Shown piece by piece: positions 31,067-38,939 of a stretch of DNA of 41,516 nt. The stretch covers positions 1 to 41,516 of the IMG/VR virus record IMGVR_UViG_3300021513_000010. One strand, written 5' to 3'. Below the pieces are notes generated by a model. It did no database searches. It worked only from the letters and a program-made list of their open reading frames with translations, and was not told the DNA's origin. Position 1 is the stretch's first letter. Every line of letters begins with the position of its first letter. This DNA is from a virus. Position numbers and translations under genes: made by a program.

Positions 31067-31405
31067 ATGTGTGAATATCTACCCGAAGCCGAAGCTATTT
31101 TGCTGCTGCGTGACTATCGGATCACTATCCCATCGAAACTGCAAAAGCAACTCGGTATTAAGCCCGGCGATTACCTGTTTTGCACATTACGCAAAGCTAC
31201 CGAGTTCGAGTTGTGGCGAGCGCGTCAGGAGCAAGCTAATTTCAAACTCAAACAGGCCCTATCGCATACCGCTACCGCCGTGAAGGATGGTAGCGGCACT
31301 GGTATTGTAGTTGAAAATGGAGAGAAAAAGAAAAAGGAGGTGTTAGAACATGAACGAAAGCCGCCAATCGTCTTCCCAGATGCACAATTCTCGTACACGC
31401 CATAA
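31067..31405 (+). CDS. AbrB/MazE-like swapped-hairpin regulator, 112 aa
   Basis: Residues 14-40 (LRDYRITIPSKLQKQLGIKP, GDYL) form the SpoVT/AbrB DNA-binding hairpin. The rest is a charged linker and tail. Such proteins are transcription regulators or antitoxins. The next gene overlaps it by 56 bases, so they are co-expressed. No toxin is recognised beside it. Confidence 0.72.
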   Translation: MCEYLPEAEAILLLRDYRITIPSKLQKQLGIKPGDYLFCTLRKATEFELWRARQEQANFKLKQALSHTATAVKDGSGTGIVVENGEKKKKEVLEHERKPPIVFPDAQFSYTP

Positions 31406-31679
31406 CCGGTTCACCAGGATCAGTGATGAGGCGTATTGCCTATTGCTCACCGCTTCACGGTCACAGTCCAAGTCCATGGCTGAGCTCGCATCTACTGCCA
31501 TTGTCTACTATTTCGACTCACAAAACGATTACCACGCTTGCCTTGCGAAGCTGCATCGGTTGCAGCGTGAACTCGATATCGCTTCACGCTATCAGAAGCT
31601 CTATTCGGCACTTTCGTTTTTATTGCTGCTGGCATTGATCTCTTCGGTCGCTATCTGTCTTGGCTTGCATCTGATCTGA
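31350..31679 (+). CDS. Ribbon-helix-helix-like protein with C-terminal membrane segment, 109 aa
   Basis: ATG 31350 follows AAGGAGGTGTTAG. Residues 20-52 (RFTRISDEAYCLLLTASRSQ, SKSMAELASTAIVYYF) fit a ribbon-helix-helix unit; residues 88-108 (ALSFLLLLALISSVAICLGL) form a membrane anchor. A membrane-tethered regulator paired with the AbrB-like protein is one reading. Confidence 0.58.
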   Translation: MNESRQSSSQMHNSRTRHNRFTRISDEAYCLLLTASRSQSKSMAELASTAIVYYFDSQNDYHACLAKLHRLQRELDIASRYQKLYSALSFLLLLALISSVAICLGLHLI

Positions 31680-31700
31680 TCTGACCTGATCGCAGTTACC

Positions 31701-31800
31701 ATCAATTTTTTTTCTCTCTCTTTTTTTTCCTTATTCCCATCCCTGCATTGCATCACTATCCTCATGGAGTGGGGTCTTCGTTCTTCTTTTTTTTTTTCTC
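31701..31800 (+). terminator. T-tract terminators at the convergent junction
   Basis: Runs of T at 31706-31713, 31721-31728 and 31787-31797 lie after the last plus-strand gene and before the convergent minus-strand gene. Oligo-T on the coding strand is the archaeal termination signal. Confidence 0.55.
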
Positions 31801-31813
31801 CTCCCATGTATCG

Positions 31814-32107
31814 CTATCGCTCGCTGAGCGATTGTATCGCACCGATGAACCCAAACACGATGTTTTGCATCTTCGTCTTCTTGTTTAGCTTGATTATCTT
31901 CGATCGTCCGATGTTCTCTTCCTCCAGTACCCCGATCGCCTTGAGGTCGTCTATTACCGCTCTCAGAGTCTGATATGTCACATGCAGCTCCTGTGTGAGC
32001 ATGCGCATATTCCGCAGCTTTGTAGGGTTCTCATAATAGAGCATCAATAACTGATAGTGCAAGTTTTCCTTTCCAAATAAACATCCTAATCGCTCTTTCA
32101 CGTTCAT
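31814..32107 (-). CDS. Winged-helix regulator, 97 aa
   Basis: Residues 15-75 (LHYQLLMLYYENPTKLRNMR, MLTQELHVTYQTLRAVIDDL, LEEENIGRSKIIKLN) have the helix-helix-recognition helix-wing order of MarR-like or archaeal winged helices. Its start overlaps the protease stop by four bases. As the last gene of the minus-strand unit it may control lysis timing. Confidence 0.7.
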   Translation of the reverse strand: MNVKERLGCLFGKENLHYQLLMLYYENPTKLRNMRMLTQELHVTYQTLRAVIDDLKAIGVLEEENIGRSKIIKLNKKTKMQNIVFGFIGAIQSLSER

Positions 32108-33132
32108 TCTTCCAATTTCGCCTCCACTCTCAATTTCCGGCGCTTGATTATCAGTTCCTGATCGCGCCAGAATCTGAACGTTAGCTCGGTCTCGCGATTG
32201 AAGTCGTAGGGTACATATACCCGCACATGGTTCACACCACGTTCAAGCTGCTTGCGGAAATTCAGTAGCCCCGGTTCTGTGTGCATTTCCATCCTGCTCT
32301 CTGTCAATATCTCCAGCTCCATACGTGCACCGAAGAAAGATTTTTTGATTTTCATGCACCTTATCTTGATCTCCTGTTTCTCTGGACCCGGTTCCGGCTC
32401 AGGGCCCGGCCCAGGTTCAGGCTTCCTCTGGGGCTTCACTAACCACGCTTCAGGGATTGGATAGCTCATTGGCAATGTGCCATAGCCGTTTTTGCCCCAG
32501 TTCACGCCCCAGGAGTTCTTGAATTTCAAGCGCTTCCGCACTAAGTCGTAGCCCACTATCTCGATTGCATGATAGCCCAAAAACTCACCCTCCGGCATAC
32601 CTATCTCGCCACTACTACTCCATGTACGGTAGACCGGGACGGCTGCGAAGATCGGTAGTCGGTTAGCCCATATCGTGCCCGGGATGTCATTGAACACCCG
32701 ATGATACGTACCTATCCGGTAGTCGTCCATCTCAGCCTCGATCCACTGATCTGTGCACACCTTGCGTGCACAGCGCCTTGATAACGGGTAGCAGCCTTCG
32801 GTACATGTGCCCTCTTTCTGCATCAGCTTCAGTGCATCCCTTAGCATCATGCCGTCGCCCTTATTCGCCCTTCGCTTGTATAGCCAGCACTCTGATAGGT
32901 TGGTCGGGTAGTAGAAGTCTTTTGATTCTGCGATGCTGCAGAGCGCGCACGCAACGCATATTGGCTCGCCGCCCTGGTTCATCACCTCGCTCTGCTCGGA
33001 AGTCAAATCAAAACGGTCTGGGAGCTCCTCACGGGGCGCGGTGGTTGCTGCATATCGTCTGTCACGTGGGTCACCAATTGACAGGATTGCACCACATTCA
33101 CGCGCCCGTTGCTCCGCCTCTTCTCGGTTCAT
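32104..33132 (-). CDS. Papain-like (C1A) cysteine protease, 342 aa
   Basis: The catalytic set is visible: oxyanion Gln53 and Cys59 (NQGGEPICVACA, spaced as in papain), His188 (GYHAIEIVGYD) and Asn206 in FKNSWGVNWGKNGYG. Residues 233-255 are a Pro/Glu/Gly linker and 256-342 a beta-rich C-terminal domain, perhaps for binding the target. No signal peptide is seen, so export would need the holin-like protein. In this unit a role in breaking a proteinaceous host envelope is likely. It is not a transglutaminase-type pseudomurein peptidase. Confidence 0.85.
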   Translation of the reverse strand: MNREEAEQRARECGAILSIGDPRDRRYAATTAPREELPDRFDLTSEQSEVMNQGGEPICVACALCSIAESKDFYYPTNLSECWLYKRRANKGDGMMLRDALKLMQKEGTCTEGCYPLSRRCARKVCTDQWIEAEMDDYRIGTYHRVFNDIPGTIWANRLPIFAAVPVYRTWSSSGEIGMPEGEFLGYHAIEIVGYDLVRKRLKFKNSWGVNWGKNGYGTLPMSYPIPEAWLVKPQRKPEPGPGPEPEPGPEKQEIKIRCMKIKKSFFGARMELEILTESRMEMHTEPGLLNFRKQLERGVNHVRVYVPYDFNRETELTFRFWRDQELIIKRRKLRVEAKLEE

Positions 33133-33218
33133 TATCTTACTCCTTTATCCCCTCTCTCTCTTACTCTTTCCTCCTTCTCCTTCCTTCGCCTTCTTTCTCT
33201 TTTCTCCTTTGCGCTCCT

Positions 33219-33947
33219 TCACTCGATTGGGAAGATGTTGCTGTCTCCGTCCTCAAATGCCCATACACAGAGATGCCCGATGCCGTTACCGGGTTTTTTC
33301 ACAGGCGTTATTGTTACCGTTGCTGGTACGTGCCAGTCCACTGCACCCTGCATGACATATCTTCCATCTGCTCGTACCGTCTGCATCATCTCTTCGAGGT
33401 TGGTTCTCAAGCCGGAGCTCGCAGCGCCTATCTCACCGGTGAGGTCGTACATGTGCGCCATGCCCGTTGCATCCACGTTCATCGCCTCTTTCACGTTGAA
33501 CCCCTGCATCGCCTCTCCACGTACACCCGAAACCAGATATTTGCAGCTCGTATTTGTGTGCTCTATTGCCATGCCTATGTTCGTGCGGTACATGCCGCCA
33601 CTCACTATCCTGCCCGGTGCGCTCGTGCCCCTTGAGAGGTTCGTATTCGTTGCGAGGTTCAGTCCATCACGCGTTATTGTGCGCATCATTGTCACCCCGT
33701 CGGCGTTCCATAGTGCCGCTTCGGTATCGTACAGCACTTTAGCGCTGGCATCGCTATTCACTATCTTCAGCGAATCGGATAGCTCGATGCTCGCATCGCC
33801 TGCACCGGCTATCGCTACGGAGTACTCCATCCGCGCCTGCACCGGCGCCAGCATCGCGATCAGCATCATTAAAGTCGCTATCCCGATCGCGAAAATGATT
33901 AGACCAGCTTCTCTCAGGTCTAAGCAGCCGCGGCTGTGCTTACCCAT
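33219..33947 (-). CDS. Membrane-anchored extracytoplasmic protein, 242 aa
   Basis: Residues 1-12 are charged and residues 14-36 (AGLIIFAIGIATLMMLIAML) form one membrane anchor, leaving 200 mostly beta residues outside. The start is like a pilin or signal-anchor protein. It overlaps the holin-like gene by eight bases and precedes the protease, so it may be a spanin-like or surface factor of the lysis unit. No family was recognised. Confidence 0.6.
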   Translation of the reverse strand: MGKHSRGCLDLREAGLIIFAIGIATLMMLIAMLAPVQARMEYSVAIAGAGDASIELSDSLKIVNSDASAKVLYDTEAALWNADGVTMMRTITRDGLNLATNTNLSRGTSAPGRIVSGGMYRTNIGMAIEHTNTSCKYLVSGVRGEAMQGFNVKEAMNVDATGMAHMYDLTGEIGAASSGLRTNLEEMMQTVRADGRYVMQGAVDWHVPATVTITPVKKPGNGIGHLCVWAFEDGDSNIFPIE

Positions 33948-34203
33948 TCCTTATCCTCCGCAATAAACCCTTCAAACCGGTTTCTACCAATACAACTATA
34001 CCCGCGTATGCCAAGAACTGCGTCTTCACTGATTCCTCGGTCAGTGGTGAACCGGTTGCGTATATCGTACCACCAACCAGAGCGCCGACTAAGACCGTCG
34101 CTAAGAACTTCTCCAACTGGAAGTTCTCCATACCGCTGGACTTGAAATAGCCGCCGACTGCATACACTATCGCTGCTAATATCGCTAATATTACCTCATT
34201 CAT
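33940..34203 (-). CDS. Holin-like membrane protein, 87 aa
   Basis: Three hydrophobic segments are visible (residues 4-20, about 33-50 and 62-78) with a basic C-terminus (GLKGLLRRIRNG), as in small phage holins. AGGTGGTG precedes ATG 34203. It is the first gene of the four-gene minus-strand unit with the cysteine protease, which supports a role in permeabilising the membrane at exit. Confidence 0.68.
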   Translation of the reverse strand: MNEVILAILAAIVYAVGGYFKSSGMENFQLEKFLATVLVGALVGGTIYATGSPLTEESVKTQFLAYAGIVVLVETGLKGLLRRIRNG

Positions 34204-34229
34204 TTACACCACCTACAATCATATTCTTA

Positions 34230-34242
34230 TTTTTTATTTATA
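34230..34242 (-). promoter_or_regulatory. TATA-box-like site for the minus-strand lysis unit
   Basis: Read on the minus strand the site is TATAAATAAAAAA, about 33 bases before ATG 34203. It forms a divergent promoter pair with the plus-strand TATA site. Confidence 0.5.
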
Positions 34243-34249
34243 TTTATAT
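34241..34249 (+). promoter_or_regulatory. TATA-box-like site for the Cas4-like gene
   Basis: TATTTATAT is centred 25 bases before ATG 34270 and no ribosome binding site exists, consistent with a leaderless transcript. Confidence 0.58.
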
Positions 34250-34269
34250 CGTTGCTATATTCATTTACA

Positions 34270-35112
34270 ATGTTAGACACAAAAGTCTCTATTTCGGGTG
34301 CAAGTATGCGCGATCGTAATCAGAAGATGAACCAGAAAGTGCTCAAACTGTGGCCCTCTACGCTATCGCTGCTGCATGAGTGCCCACGCTGCTTCTGGCT
34401 ACAGCATCACGCGCACGTGCCGCGGCCGCGTGGGATGTTCTCATCGCTACCCAACGCGCTCGATGCGATCATCAAAGCCAATGTCTACCCGTTCATACCG
34501 CTCAACTCCAAACCGTCATGGCTGCTGCCGGAGCTGAGGGGTGCGTCCGTTGTGAACGTCCCGAAGCTGTTTTATGAGAAGGATGGCGTGACGATGTCCG
34601 GGTCGCTTGATCAGCTACTGCAGCTCGAAGATGGTGAGTATTTCATTGTCGATTACAAGACTTCGAGGCACGTCTACACACCGGAAACCGCAGCGAAGTT
34701 CTATTCGCTACAGATGGATTGCTATGCGCTGCTGTGCGAAGAGAACGGGTTTGAACCCGTTGAGACCGCATATCTCGTGTTCTTCACGCCGGTCTCTATG
34801 CTGTCTGAGGGCGCGCTGCTACCGAAGCCGATGAATATCTTCAGGTTCGAGACTACGGCGATACCTATACCGGTTGATTCAGAGCGCGCTCGGAAGGTCA
34901 TTGCGGAAGCTGTGGAGGTAGTTAAACGTGACGTGCCACCGGAGCCGTCGCCCACGTGCGAATATTGCAACTATGTCGCGAATCTGAACGAGAAGCTAAA
35001 TGAGCTGGATGCGAAGCTAAATGCTAACGCTAACGCCAACACCAACACCGGTGGGCGTTCTGACGCTCCTTCAGATCAGTTGAAAGGAGGAGAGAAAAAA
35101 ATCGTAGAGTAG
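34270..35112 (+). CDS. Cas4/RecB-like PD-(D/E)XK exonuclease, 280 aa
   Basis: The nuclease core has GSLD (Asp114), then IVDYK (Asp128, Lys130) and a downstream Q-M-D-C-Y helix. Cysteines CPRC (38, 41) and CEYC (230, 233) bracket the core and could hold an iron-sulfur cluster. Residues 255-280 are an Asn/Ala-rich tail. Viruses use such nucleases in recombination or end processing. No cas1, cas2 or CRISPR array is present. It heads an operon with an OB-fold protein and PCNA. Confidence 0.82.
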   Translation: MLDTKVSISGASMRDRNQKMNQKVLKLWPSTLSLLHECPRCFWLQHHAHVPRPRGMFSSLPNALDAIIKANVYPFIPLNSKPSWLLPELRGASVVNVPKLFYEKDGVTMSGSLDQLLQLEDGEYFIVDYKTSRHVYTPETAAKFYSLQMDCYALLCEENGFEPVETAYLVFFTPVSMLSEGALLPKPMNIFRFETTAIPIPVDSERARKVIAEAVEVVKRDVPPEPSPTCEYCNYVANLNEKLNELDAKLNANANANTNTGGRSDAPSDQLKGGEKKIVE

Positions 35113-35128
35113 GGGGTGATTGATTGAT

Positions 35129-35767
35129 ATGGGTAAAAAGTCTGAATCGTTTGAGTTAGAAGAAACAGCAGAAGCACAAACAGAGGAACAGATCAGGCAA
35201 GAGCAAGAGCAAGAGCAAGAATTCGATTTGCTCGATCGGCTTGATCAAGATGAGGGTCGGGGTCAGGCTTCTGAGGATTGGAATGGTGGTCTTATAGCGG
35301 ACGCCAATTCGGGAGGTGGGAATGGTATGTCAAATGTAGTGCTGGATGAGGTAGAATTCGATGAGGAAGAAGAGCTCGAAGAGGAGGTCGTACCCGATGA
35401 CTTCATACCGCTTTGGAAACCGTCCGAGCCCGGAGAGTCGCTGGTGGGGATCGTTACTTCTAAATTCGAGTCCGTCTACGGCCCCGCTCTTTCGGTTAAG
35501 ACCCGGTCAGGTGCTCTCTATCAGACGCCGGCACATCAGTCGCTTATCAAACGCATCGAGAAGATACAGCCAGGGGATACCATCAGGATTCTGTACGAAG
35601 GCAAAGTGCGTACCTCTAAAGGGTTCATCGCAGCATCATATCGCGTGTTCCGAGCCGATAGGAAACAGAAAAAGATTGAGGGTGCTGGAACTCAGGCTGA
35701 GGCTGAGGCGCAAGCTGAGGCGCAAGCTGAGGCGTCGGGTGGAAACGCGCGCGAGAGAGATGAGTGA
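35129..35767 (+). CDS. OB-fold, probable ssDNA-binding protein, 212 aa
   Basis: ATG 35129 follows GGGGTGATTG. The first 90 residues are acidic and Glu/Gln-rich; residues 92-180 (IPLWKPSEPGESLVGIVTSK, GALYQTPAHQSLIKRIEKIQ, PGDTIRILYEGKVRTSKGF) follow a strand pattern common to phage OB-fold proteins next to RecB-like nucleases. The C-terminus is an EAQAEA repeat. It probably binds single strands beside the nuclease and clamp. Confidence 0.62.
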   Translation: MGKKSESFELEETAEAQTEEQIRQEQEQEQEFDLLDRLDQDEGRGQASEDWNGGLIADANSGGGNGMSNVVLDEVEFDEEEELEEEVVPDDFIPLWKPSEPGESLVGIVTSKFESVYGPALSVKTRSGALYQTPAHQSLIKRIEKIQPGDTIRILYEGKVRTSKGFIAASYRVFRADRKQKKIEGAGTQAEAEAQAEAQAEASGGNARERDE

Positions 35768-35778
35768 GTGAGGAAGCT

Positions 35779-36564
35779 ATGGAGTCTAAAATCTTTCATG
35801 CGAAAATCGGTAGACACGCACTGCTGGAGGCACTGAATGCTATTCTCGCGGTCACAGACTCCGGGAGGGTCAATATCGCGCCTGATGGAGTCTCTCTTTC
35901 CATGACCGATCCCGCTAATGTTGCGTTCGTACATGCACAACTCAAAACTTCAGCGTTCGATGACTACAACTTCTCTCCGCCGGAAGACCCGCCACATGTC
36001 TCGCAGATCGGGCTTGATTTCGAGCGGCTCGTGGGGGTGCTTTCTATTGCGCGTGCTCAGTCCGCTACGCTGTCGCTTGCATATCGGGCGCATAAGCTGG
36101 AGCTGGATATGGAGGGGCTCTCATATTCCGTTGAGTTGATTGAACCGTCGCTGCTGCGGAAACAGCCGCGAGTGCCGAAGCTTGAACTGCCGGTTGCAGC
36201 TACTACGTTCTTTAAAGAATGGTATAGGGCGGTCAGAGCTGCAGAGATGGTGGGTGACGTCGCGATTCTTGCCGCTGATGACGCTGGACTATCTATCGAA
36301 GTGCAGGGGGATTCGGATTCGCTACGGGTTGCGTTCCCGAAGCTGACGCTGCTACAGTTCACGCCGCCACCGCCGGAGTTGGGTCAGACTGTCGTAGCTC
36401 GGTTCGCGCTATCGTTCCTCGCACAGCTCTCAAAGGCGGCTCGGAATGCGTCCGGAGATGAGATCACTATTGCGTTCGGGAATGATCTGCCTGTTAGAAT
36501 CCAGTTCAAAATTGCGGGAGGTGAAGGTGATGTCACGTTCTTGCTCGCACCAAGGGTCGAATGA
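35779..36564 (+). CDS. pcn: PCNA-like sliding clamp, 261 aa
   Basis: The two-domain clamp pattern is clear: IFHAKIGRHALLEALNAILA, GVSLSMTDPANVAFVHAQLK in the first half, LDFERLVGVLSIARAQSATL and LELDMEG in the middle, then a second domain with DVAILAADDAGLSIEVQGDS. Length is as for archaeal PCNA. ATG 35779 gives the usual start; GTG 35764 is the alternative. It would tether host or viral polymerase, ligase and nuclease to DNA. No polymerase is encoded here. Confidence 0.85.
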   Translation: MESKIFHAKIGRHALLEALNAILAVTDSGRVNIAPDGVSLSMTDPANVAFVHAQLKTSAFDDYNFSPPEDPPHVSQIGLDFERLVGVLSIARAQSATLSLAYRAHKLELDMEGLSYSVELIEPSLLRKQPRVPKLELPVAATTFFKEWYRAVRAAEMVGDVAILAADDAGLSIEVQGDSDSLRVAFPKLTLLQFTPPPPELGQTVVARFALSFLAQLSKAARNASGDEITIAFGNDLPVRIQFKIAGGEGDVTFLLAPRVE

Positions 36565-37096
36565 AGAACCCAATCGGGACCCTGAGCTCGGATTGGAGGT
36601 TGCCTCTGTTTCTTGCATACCCGGCGGCGGGCGCAACTGCCTGCAGGATGCGCTATATCACTCGCTACTCAGAGGCGTAGATCGCACCCGACCACGGTTC
36701 GGGGACTTCGTTGATTTTCTGTCCGTTACGCTCGATGAGCTGCCGCCATCTTCGTCGTATTCCGATGGATACCGCATCAGGCTGAGGTTCGATTGCGAGC
36801 TGCAGCAAATTATTACCCGTGAAGCGCTATCTACGGCTAATTTCGATCTGTTCGCTGAGATCGGTGCGGTGATGGCTGAACGGCTCTTGAAGACTATCCG
36901 GAAGGTCGTACTTCAAGGGAATGCCGGCGCGCCTGGACCCAGTCTCGGCCCGGTTGAGACCCGGTTGGACTCCTCCGTGCCTCAAGGCGTTGTGCTGATG
37001 CATCCTCAAACGTTCTATGAGCTCGTGTCCGCGCAGCATGATCCAGAAACGGGTACTACCACTACACACACTATAACGTCTGACTCCTCGCACTGA
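36530..37096 (+). CDS. Hypothetical protein, 188 aa
   Basis: ATG 36530 follows GGGAGGTGAAGG and overlaps the end of the clamp gene by 35 bases. Parts read SVSCIPGGGRNCLQDALYHS, VDFLSVTLDELPPSS and a helical segment (FAEIGAVMAERLLKTIRKVV). The middle and end segment (GVVLMHPQTFYELVSA) recalls capsid-type A-domain phrases, but no family can be assigned. Last gene of the replication operon. Confidence 0.55.
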   Translation: MSRSCSHQGSNEEPNRDPELGLEVASVSCIPGGGRNCLQDALYHSLLRGVDRTRPRFGDFVDFLSVTLDELPPSSSYSDGYRIRLRFDCELQQIITREALSTANFDLFAEIGAVMAERLLKTIRKVVLQGNAGAPGPSLGPVETRLDSSVPQGVVLMHPQTFYELVSAQHDPETGTTTTHTITSDSSH

Positions 37097-37100
37097 GCTC

Positions 37101-37142
37101 TTCCTCTTTTTCTCCCTTCTTCTTTTTTTTCTATCTTTTTTC
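37101..37142 (+). terminator. T-tract terminator region
   Basis: Four T-tracts (around 37107, 37122, 37136 and between) follow the replication operon and precede the convergent regulator gene. Confidence 0.5.
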
Positions 37143-37184
37143 CGTCTACGTAGCTCTCCGTATAGCTATAGCGTCTACTTACTG

Positions 37185-37727
37185 CTATGTTGCACTACGT
37201 TGGAGTATGTTGTCTCCCGTCTTACGCTTTTCGCTACTCGCTTCATACCGATGCTCAAAGCGCGTGAGAAGCTTTCCTTTGCTTGCGCCCAGTTGCTTCG
37301 CCCTCGTCTCTATCCAGATGAGGCCTCGCTCTCTCGTATATCTCAAATTGTGCGCCTCTAAACCCCGGCGCCAACGCTCGTAATCGCGATAAAAACGCGA
37401 CTCGTCGCTACGGGCGCGGTGCGCGGCGGGGTCTGAGCCGCTGGTGTCTGCGGCGTCTACTTCGGAAGACGTCCCGGTAGCTCGCAAACGCGACTCGAGG
37501 CGCGCCAGCTTCGCGATCAGACGCTTAATCTCCCCTTTTAACTCACGATTCTCACGCTCTAACTCCATAGCCCGCTCTAACGCCCGTCCGTCCATGTTCT
37601 GGATCAACCACCTTATCACGGCTGACCTGTTATGCACTACTGTAATACGATCTAACTCCCTTATCTGCTCTTCTTCGAGCACAATATCGATGTGCCGGGG
37701 TTCTTTTAATTCCCTCCTTCTACCCAT
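37185..37727 (-). CDS. Ribbon-helix-helix regulator with coiled coil, 180 aa
   Basis: ATG 37727 follows TGGAGGTATACACG on the minus strand. Residues 11-45 (RHIDIVLEEEQIRELDRITV, VHNRSAVIRWLIQN) form the ribbon-helix-helix. Residues 48-85 form a coiled coil (ALERAMELERENRELKGEIK), and a basic C-terminal domain follows. The perfect palindrome 37792-37809 upstream may be its operator. Confidence 0.72.
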   Translation of the reverse strand: MGRRRELKEPRHIDIVLEEEQIRELDRITVVHNRSAVIRWLIQNMDGRALERAMELERENRELKGEIKRLIAKLARLESRLRATGTSSEVDAADTSGSDPAAHRARSDESRFYRDYERWRRGLEAHNLRYTRERGLIWIETRAKQLGASKGKLLTRFEHRYEASSEKRKTGDNILQRSAT

Positions 37728-37791
37728 CGTGTATACCTCCACTTTTTCCGAGGGTCTATCTCTCTATGTTGAGAGATTTTGCCCTTCTTTC

Positions 37792-37809
37792 TTTACATAT
37801 ATATGTAAA
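37792..37809. promoter_or_regulatory. 18-bp palindrome, candidate operator
   Basis: TTTACATATATATGTAAA is a perfect palindrome about 65 bases before the minus-strand regulator start and includes a TATA-like core. Binding by the RHH protein would repress its own gene. Confidence 0.55.
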
Positions 37810-37837
37810 AAATCCTTATAAATTAATCTAAATTTTC

Positions 37838-37886
<49 letters not shown>

Positions 37887-37952
37887 AGAGCGAAATCTGA
37901 GCTTATTTAGGCTTTCTTTTGGCTTATAAAGCGTTCTTTGGGCTCGGTTTTT

Positions 37953-37980
37953 GTATAACATTCTGTCTTCTATGTTATAC
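37953..37980. promoter_or_regulatory. Inverted repeat GTATAACAT/ATGTTATAC, candidate operator
   Basis: Nine-base arms separated by ten bases lie about 40 bases before the TATA box of the plus-strand regulator. The intergenic region 37728-38061 otherwise contains a TTATAAAG site at 37924 and the tetranucleotide repeat. Confidence 0.55.
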
Positions 37981-38021
37981 ATCTTTTGAGTTGGCCTTCT
38001 ATGTGCCACTTTGTCGTATGC

Positions 38022-38031
38022 TTTTTATATT
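38022..38031 (+). promoter_or_regulatory. TATA-box-like site
   Basis: TTTTTATATT is about 35 bases before ATG 38062; the leader would be about 10 bases. Confidence 0.5.
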
Positions 38032-38061
38032 ACAATGTCATATCTGTTATTGTGGTTTGCC

Positions 38062-38595
38062 ATGAAAAAGGTAACAGGCATTCGGTTGGAAGAAGAGGAG
38101 CTCGCATTTTTGAAACAGTTGGGCTCCGGTAATGTGAGTCAAGCAGTTAGGTCGCTTATCGCAGAGAAGAAGAAACTTTTAGATGGAGAGCCCGATCGTG
38201 CGATGACACCGGAAGAGATGTTTTTTGATAGCTTACTTCTGCCGGCTGATTCACGGCTACGCGAAACGTATTGCTCGTATGTAGAGATGTGTATTGAATC
38301 AGGGGTGCTTCATGCGTCCCTTGATTATCTCGCGCCCGCACTCACAGGGCGTACAGGCTTCGATGAGAGTACTATCCGGAAGCACTTCCGAAAGCTGACC
38401 ACTCTGAAATTTATCAAGTCCGAGGGGCTGCTGTTTCGTCCAACGCTAAGGTTGAAGCAGGAGTTATCAATCCCTGCACTTAAGAAGCTAATTCGGGAAT
38501 TTGCTGACTTTCTCCATACGCGCGGAAACTATCGGGATGTTGTTGGTGATGTTTGGGACGTGAATTCTCCTATTAGCCAAGACACTTCCAAATGA
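38062..38595 (+). CDS. Ribbon-helix-helix plus winged-helix regulator, 177 aa
   Basis: ATG 38062 (MKKVTGIRLEEEELAFLKQL) is chosen from the TATA position; a frame from 38011 would begin before the promoter. Residues 1-36 are ribbon-helix-helix-like (VTGIRLEEEELAFLKQLGSG, NVSQAVRSLIAE). Residues 75-150 look like a winged helix (FDESTIRKHFRKLTTLKFIK). It overlaps the next gene by four bases and probably controls the resolvase/methyltransferase operon. Confidence 0.65.
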   Translation: MKKVTGIRLEEEELAFLKQLGSGNVSQAVRSLIAEKKKLLDGEPDRAMTPEEMFFDSLLLPADSRLRETYCSYVEMCIESGVLHASLDYLAPALTGRTGFDESTIRKHFRKLTTLKFIKSEGLLFRPTLRLKQELSIPALKKLIREFADFLHTRGNYRDVVGDVWDVNSPISQDTSK

Positions 38596-38939
38596 CAGCC
38601 AACAGCACATGGAAAAAGTTAGAGCAAAGGGTGTGCGAGCAGTTCGGCGGTAGGCGAAACCCACTCTCCGGTAGTAATTCACAGCATGGCACGTCCGCCG
38701 ACTGCATTCAGACCGCCTATCCAGAGCTCTATGTGGAGATAAAGCTCCGGGCATCTTTTGCGCACCATACGCTCTTCAGGTCAGTAGTGGAGGAAGCCGC
38801 CCGTGAGCAGCGGATACCCATCTTAGTTACCCATGAGAAGCACCATGCAGGGTCGCTCGTTACTCTCAGGCTTGATGACTTCCTTAAACTGATATCCAAA
38901 CCGGGAGGTGAAAAAAGTGAGAGTTCTTGTAGCGTGTGA
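38592..38939 (+). CDS. Holliday-junction-resolvase-like PD-(D/E)XK nuclease, 115 aa
   Basis: Residues 8-52 (KLEQRVCEQFGGRRNPLSGS, SADCIQTAYPELYVEIKLR) give the core: Asp37, then Glu49 and Lys51 in VEIK. The size and the GGRRNPLSG start fit archaeal Hjc-like or phage nucleases of this fold. It would cut branched DNA before packaging. The end overlaps the methyltransferase start. Confidence 0.72.
   Translation: MTANSTWKKLEQRVCEQFGGRRNPLSGSNSQHGTSADCIQTAYPELYVEIKLRASFAHHTLFRSVVEEAAREQRIPILVTHEKHHAGSLVTLRLDDFLKLISKPGGEKSESSCSV

Noticed and set aside
32766-33966. Long plus-strand frames opposite the lysis unit
   Set aside because: They are antisense shadows of the cysteine protease and membrane-protein genes, which have clear motifs.
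34270-35112. Cas4-like nuclease as part of a CRISPR adaptation module
   Set aside because: No other cas gene or array is present, and it is in an operon with an OB-fold protein and PCNA.
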